From assembly GCA_900317935.1 (NCBI GenBank), contig ONIU01000002.1, positions 18,776 through 82,775 on the forward strand: DNA of 64,000 nucleotides, read 5' to 3'. This DNA is from an uncultured bacterium. Its GTDB lineage: Bacteria; Muiribacteriota; Ozemobacteria; Ozemobacterales; Ozemobacteraceae. Shown piece after piece: positions 60,463-64,000 of this stretch. The stretch's first letter is position 1, and every line of letters starts with the position of its first letter. The translations under genes were made by a program, and so were the position numbers. The notes under the pieces are model-generated. The model saw only the letters and a program-made list of their open reading frames with translations, had not been told where the DNA came from and ran no database searches.

Positions 60463-62925
60463 TTATTTCTTTTTACTTTTTGTTTCTGCTTTAACTTCAG
60501 GAACAAGAGCTTTTGTATTTGCAGGCATTTCCTTTATATACAAATCTCTCTGTGGGAATGGAATAGAAATATTGTTTTCTTTAAACTTCTTGTCTATTTC
60601 ATACATGATTTCATCCTGAGTTTTCCACATACTTGCAATATCTCTAACCCAGCAACGAAGTTCAAAATTCAAAGAGCTATCTCCAAATTCCGTAAACACA
60701 ACTCCTGGAGCTGGATCTCTCAAAACATTTGAATGTTCTTCAGCAATCTTTAAAAGAATCTGCTTAACAAAAGCCGGGTCTGTTCCATAAGCTACACCTA
60801 TTTTTACAGTAAATCTTGTTCTTCTGTTGGTCATAGTCCAGTTATTGACAGTGCTTGAAACCAAATCTGAATTCGGAACAATCATTTCTGCATTTGCAAA
60901 AGTCTGAATAATAGTAGCTCTCAACCCAAGATGCTTAACTGTGCCCCAGGTTCCGTTAACAACCACAACGTCACCAACTTTGATTGAACGTTCAAACAAA
61001 AGAATCAAACCACTGGCAAAGTTATTAACAATATTCTGTAAGCCGAAACCGATACCAACACCCAAGGCGCCTATTATTACCGTCAGGTTTTGCAGACTTA
61101 TTCCCATTACTTCCATTGCCAAAACGAAAGCAACTACTATGAAAGAATAATAAATCAGACGGTTAATTGAGATTCCAACCCCGGATTCAATATTGCGTTT
61201 GGGGTAAAAGTTAGATTCCAGATATGTTCTAACACCCCATGAAATGCTGAGTATAAGATAAAACAGCAATACCGACCAACAGATTTTTCCCAGCGTAATC
61301 TTTGTGCCTTGAAAAGTGAAACCTAAGCCCAATATAGATTTTACTGCAAACCAGGTATTGTCATAAACACCCCATGCCGCTAGAATTCCTGCAAAAACAA
61401 TGAATATAACAACAAGAGTAATTATAAAATTAAATCTGTTAATAATTATATTTACATCGGAAACAATAGATTTTATATGCCTGCCAACAAAAGCGTTATT
61501 AAAAACGGTTCTGACGCAGCCTTTCAGAGCACATAGAATTATCCATGCGAACAAACTTATCAGTATACTTCTTAACGTAATATCGAATATGTGGTTAGCA
61601 AGCGCAGTATATCCAGCCAACTGCCCCACAAAAGCTATCAACATAAAAATGCCGATAACTCTGCAAATTATTTTTTCTTTAGTGGAAATAGCCGGCGTTT
61701 TATCCTCTTTACTATCATAGTTTTTGCTAAGCATATCATTCAGTTTCAGGAAATATATTCCTGAAGCCAGCGAGAATATAGCGATTATCAGACGAGACAA
61801 CGCCAACGGCATACTGATAAGATCGAAAAACATATATAATATATATAGAACGAAAACCAGTATTACTGCTGCTTTTTCACCCTTATTAGGCAATTTACTG
61901 CAAATAATGAATCCAAAAGAAACCCCGATAATAACATTATAAATAAACTTTATTGCCGGAGGAATGCTATCTAAAAAAGGCACTCCAAGCAAAACTGCAA
62001 TAATCAGAGCTACTGCCCCTGAATTATTGCTGACAAAACCCAAACCAAGCTTGGTTAAAAAGGTTTTATCGCTATGCTGAAAATAATATGCCAATAAAAA
62101 AGCCAGTATTATTTGAACAATAAAAACCCATGTATTATTTTTAAAGTAATTTTCATTTATGATTTCTAATTTTGCGATGCCTTCAAAAAAATTATCTTTG
62201 AGCTTAGTGTCAAATTCATTCAAAAATTTGCTAGTAAGCATCGCATGCCCAGTTTTCTTGAAAAGACGGCTTCTAAGTTCTTCTATATACTTATCAAGCT
62301 CATCAGCAAATTTATCTGAATCTCTAGTCAAGTCACTTAATTTCTGATTTAAATTGGTCACAGGAGTATCAACCCCATCAAAGAGCTTTAATGCTTCATC
62401 AATTATTTTATCATTTTCTATAAAAATATCTTTAGCTGTTTTATTGTTTACAAAATTGCTTTGTTGACGAAGTTGTTCCCAATACTCACGTTTATCAAGC
62501 CAATCTTTATTCAGAGTAGCAATATTTTTGAGGCGATCTTCAACTCTGCTTTTAATCTGGAGACAAATATCAGATATAATCTTAATATTGCCTCTCAAAG
62601 TTATCATACTTTCTATATCAGTATTTTCAGCACCCTTTGCATCTTTAAATTTTTGCTTATATTCATTTAAGGATTCTCTCAAAGGTCTGATATTCTTATC
62701 TATATCAGATACATTAACCAGACTTTGAAGCTTCTTTTCAAGATTTCTGCTATCTTCACTTATTTCATCGGATTTTTTATATAAGTCAGATACGCTGTTT
62801 ATTTCATAAGTTGTAGAAGCAACGGGGGTGTTATCCGAAACACTTTCCTGAGCATACAAACCATAAAAAGAAGCAACGCTCATAAATAAAGCTAATACAA
62901 ATATAACAATATATCTCTTAGACAT
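60463..62925 (-). CDS. Large mechanosensitive channel of the MscS/MscK type
   Basis: 820 residues. A signal peptide (1-26, ending YAQ) is followed by a periplasmic helical coiled-coil domain at about 35-250, a series of about ten membrane helices at 260-600, and the conserved MscS core at about 610-790. The pore helix GALGVGIGFGLQNIVNNFASG and the beta-domain motif VGDVVVVNGTWGTVKHLGLR are classic. Longer than MscS (286 residues) and shorter than MscK (1,120), it resembles the YbdG/YjeP-type large homologs. These channels open under membrane tension and protect against osmotic downshock. The C-terminus is Lys-rich (ETKSKKK). The MITE-like element lies 39 bases downstream of the stop. Confidence 0.92.
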   Translation of the reverse strand: MSKRYIVIFVLALFMSVASFYGLYAQESVSDNTPVASTTYEINSVSDLYKKSDEISEDSRNLEKKLQSLVNVSDIDKNIRPLRESLNEYKQKFKDAKGAENTDIESMITLRGNIKIISDICLQIKSRVEDRLKNIATLNKDWLDKREYWEQLRQQSNFVNNKTAKDIFIENDKIIDEALKLFDGVDTPVTNLNQKLSDLTRDSDKFADELDKYIEELRSRLFKKTGHAMLTSKFLNEFDTKLKDNFFEGIAKLEIINENYFKNNTWVFIVQIILAFLLAYYFQHSDKTFLTKLGLGFVSNNSGAVALIIAVLLGVPFLDSIPPAIKFIYNVIIGVSFGFIICSKLPNKGEKAAVILVFVLYILYMFFDLISMPLALSRLIIAIFSLASGIYFLKLNDMLSKNYDSKEDKTPAISTKEKIICRVIGIFMLIAFVGQLAGYTALANHIFDITLRSILISLFAWIILCALKGCVRTVFNNAFVGRHIKSIVSDVNIIINRFNFIITLVVIFIVFAGILAAWGVYDNTWFAVKSILGLGFTFQGTKITLGKICWSVLLFYLILSISWGVRTYLESNFYPKRNIESGVGISINRLIYYSFIVVAFVLAMEVMGISLQNLTVIIGALGVGIGFGLQNIVNNFASGLILLFERSIKVGDVVVVNGTWGTVKHLGLRATIIQTFANAEMIVPNSDLVSSTVNNWTMTNRRTRFTVKIGVAYGTDPAFVKQILLKIAEEHSNVLRDPAPGVVFTEFGDSSLNFELRCWVRDIASMWKTQDEIMYEIDKKFKENNISIPFPQRDLYIKEMPANTKALVPEVKAETKSKKK

Positions 62926-62973
62926 CAGATCACCTCATTATTTATTCACTGTGCATTATAACACAATCTTACG

Positions 62974-63798
62974 CTACTTAAAATCTGCTATTATAATTTC
63001 CGGAATATTAAATAATCTAATTTTGTAGTGACTATTTCCAATTCCGCTGGAAACAAACATTTTCTTAGAGCCTTCAGCATACAAGCCCTTGATGTATTTT
63101 CCAAGCAAATGTGTGGGTTTTTCCAAAGGGCCGTAAAATGGAATATAAACCTGACCGCCATGTGTGTGCCCAGCAAATGTCATATTAACATAATCAGGTA
63201 TATAAGGGAAAATATCTGGCGAATGAGTAAAGACAATAACCGGAGTCGAGTCAACCCCATTAAAAGCCTTGTTAATATTATGACTATTGTTGCTATAATC
63301 GCCTATTCCAACTAAGTATACTGATTTGTCTGCTATCTGAAGCTTAGTATTTGCATTTTGTAGAAGTTTTATATTGGTATCTTTTATTGATTGAATAATC
63401 AGCTTAGTAGTTTTCGGTCTAGATTCATGATTCCCAAAAATCATAAAAACCCCATGCTTAGCTTTTAATCCTGCTAATATTTTAATAATTTCATCAGCTT
63501 TCATACTCTTGTTTTTATATATCTGAACAACGATATAATCACCGCCCAAAAGTATTATATCTGGTTTTTGCTCATTAACCTTTTTAACCATGTTCAAAGC
63601 GTAGTCTTTTCCATCTTGGCAGATATGCAAATCAGATAAATAGGCAACCCTGATTCCCTTTAATGCAGGGTCTTTTATTTCTATTTTTCTGCTAATCAAT
63701 AAATTTGGTTCTATGAAAAATGCCCATATCGGAATAAAACCAATAAAAAAAAGCATTATCAAAAGTATAATGATTACTATTTTTGTCTTCTTTGTCAT
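62974..63798 (-). CDS. Membrane-anchored metallophosphoesterase
   Basis: 274 residues from the ATG at 63798. One N-terminal helix (about 5-28) anchors the protein with the catalytic domain outside or at the membrane face. The calcineurin-like motifs are complete: YLSDLH, LGGDY, FGNHE, THSPD and AGHTHGGQ, which bind two metal ions. The layout is that of YkuE- or LpxG-like enzymes, which cleave phosphodiester bonds in lipid-linked substrates. An in-frame TTG three codons upstream is a less likely start. The gene is about 48 bases upstream of the MscS-type channel and on the same strand, so the two may be cotranscribed. Confidence 0.92.
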   Translation of the reverse strand: MTKKTKIVIIILLIMLFFIGFIPIWAFFIEPNLLISRKIEIKDPALKGIRVAYLSDLHICQDGKDYALNMVKKVNEQKPDIILLGGDYIVVQIYKNKSMKADEIIKILAGLKAKHGVFMIFGNHESRPKTTKLIIQSIKDTNIKLLQNANTKLQIADKSVYLVGIGDYSNNSHNINKAFNGVDSTPVIVFTHSPDIFPYIPDYVNMTFAGHTHGGQVYIPFYGPLEKPTHLLGKYIKGLYAEGSKKMFVSSGIGNSHYKIRLFNIPEIIIADFK

Positions 63799-64000
63799 TG
63801 CACGCAAAGTTTAACATATTTTTGAGATAGAAGATAGAAGATTAGTGATACGAGGCAAAAGCCTCTGTGAGACGATTTCTGCCGCAATCTGTGAGACGGC
63901 ATCTATTGATGCCCGTGGTAAGTTGTTTGACAATTACCATGGCGTAGCGTAACGCTTCCAACCCTTCCAACCCTTCTAACAATTCCCACAAGCAGCTATG
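63799..64000. other. Right-edge intergenic stretch with short repeats
   Basis: No gene is seen. It holds two CTGTGAGACG units (near 63873 and 63889), a GGCATC...GATGCC hairpin near 63899, and tandem TTCCAACCC units near 63957-63975. The composition is less AT-rich than the neighbouring genes, like the repeat island at 55093. Confidence 0.5.

Noticed and set aside
60309..60506. Minus-strand 65-codon frame
   Set aside because: It crosses the MITE-like palindrome and the end of the channel gene in another frame, as expected by chance in AT-rich DNA.
1..64000. tRNA, rRNA and intact insertion sequences
   Set aside because: No tRNA cloverleaf, rRNA stretch or complete transposase gene was recognised; only the Rpn-like nuclease and a MITE-like element relate to mobility.

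Overview
The window is AT-rich DNA from a bacterium with a double membrane or at least a well-developed envelope (lipoprotein, large MscS-type channel, prepilin-like protein). It uses the standard genetic code, and most genes lie on the minus strand. A lysine-fermentation gene set with a sodium/proton antiporter points to an anaerobe that ferments amino acids, probably from a gut or sediment community. The phylum cannot be fixed from this sequence. The mix of prepilin-like proteins, many giant cyclases and lysine degradation would fit Riflebacteria- or Cloacimonadota-like lineages, but that is a guess.

Region 1 (1-32,300) is one very long minus-strand operon. A small zinc-ribbon membrane protein gene at its head is followed by five complete paralogous genes and one truncated one, each complete gene encoding about 1,960-2,170 residues. 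Each protein carries two half-modules of the form TM, extracytoplasmic region, TM-TM, extracytoplasmic region, TM, HAMP, class III cyclase domain. In all five complete copies the two cyclase domains are complementary. Domain 1 keeps the two metal-binding Asp but lacks the transition-state Asn and Arg. Domain 2 lacks the metal-binding Asp but keeps Lys, Thr, Asn and Arg. This is the division of labour of mammalian transmembrane adenylate cyclases (C1/C2), so each polypeptide should form one composite active site. The array splits into two subfamilies of three genes each. A promoter and a palindromic operator-like site lie upstream of the head gene. This array is the most notable system in the window.

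Region 2 (32,400-41,900) holds housekeeping and unassigned genes: an M18 aminopeptidase, a hybrid sensor kinase with a damaged ATPase domain but intact receiver and HPt domains, an ATP-grasp/esterase pair, a 47-residue cysteine-rich protein and an alpha/beta hydrolase. Region 3 (41,900-46,000) is accessory: an Rpn-type nuclease gene between two REP-like repeats, a remnant of a formylglycine-generating-enzyme domain, a HEPN/MNT toxin-antitoxin pair, and release factor 3.

Region 4 (46,000-56,700) is the lysine-fermentation locus: kamA, kdd, an NhaC-type antiporter, kce, a class III aminotransferase best read as the acyl-CoA beta-transaminase Kat, and a KamB-like P-loop protein flanked by two paralogous membrane proteins. 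Lysine 5,6-aminomutase (kamDE) and the CoA transferase are not in the window. A prepilin-like protein and a lipoprotein interrupt the cluster on the plus strand, and a repeat island separates kce from kat. Region 5 (56,800-64,000) holds a secreted protein with an acidic tail, cmoB, hisS with a small upstream ORF, a palindromic MITE-like element, a large MscS-family channel and a membrane-anchored metallophosphoesterase.
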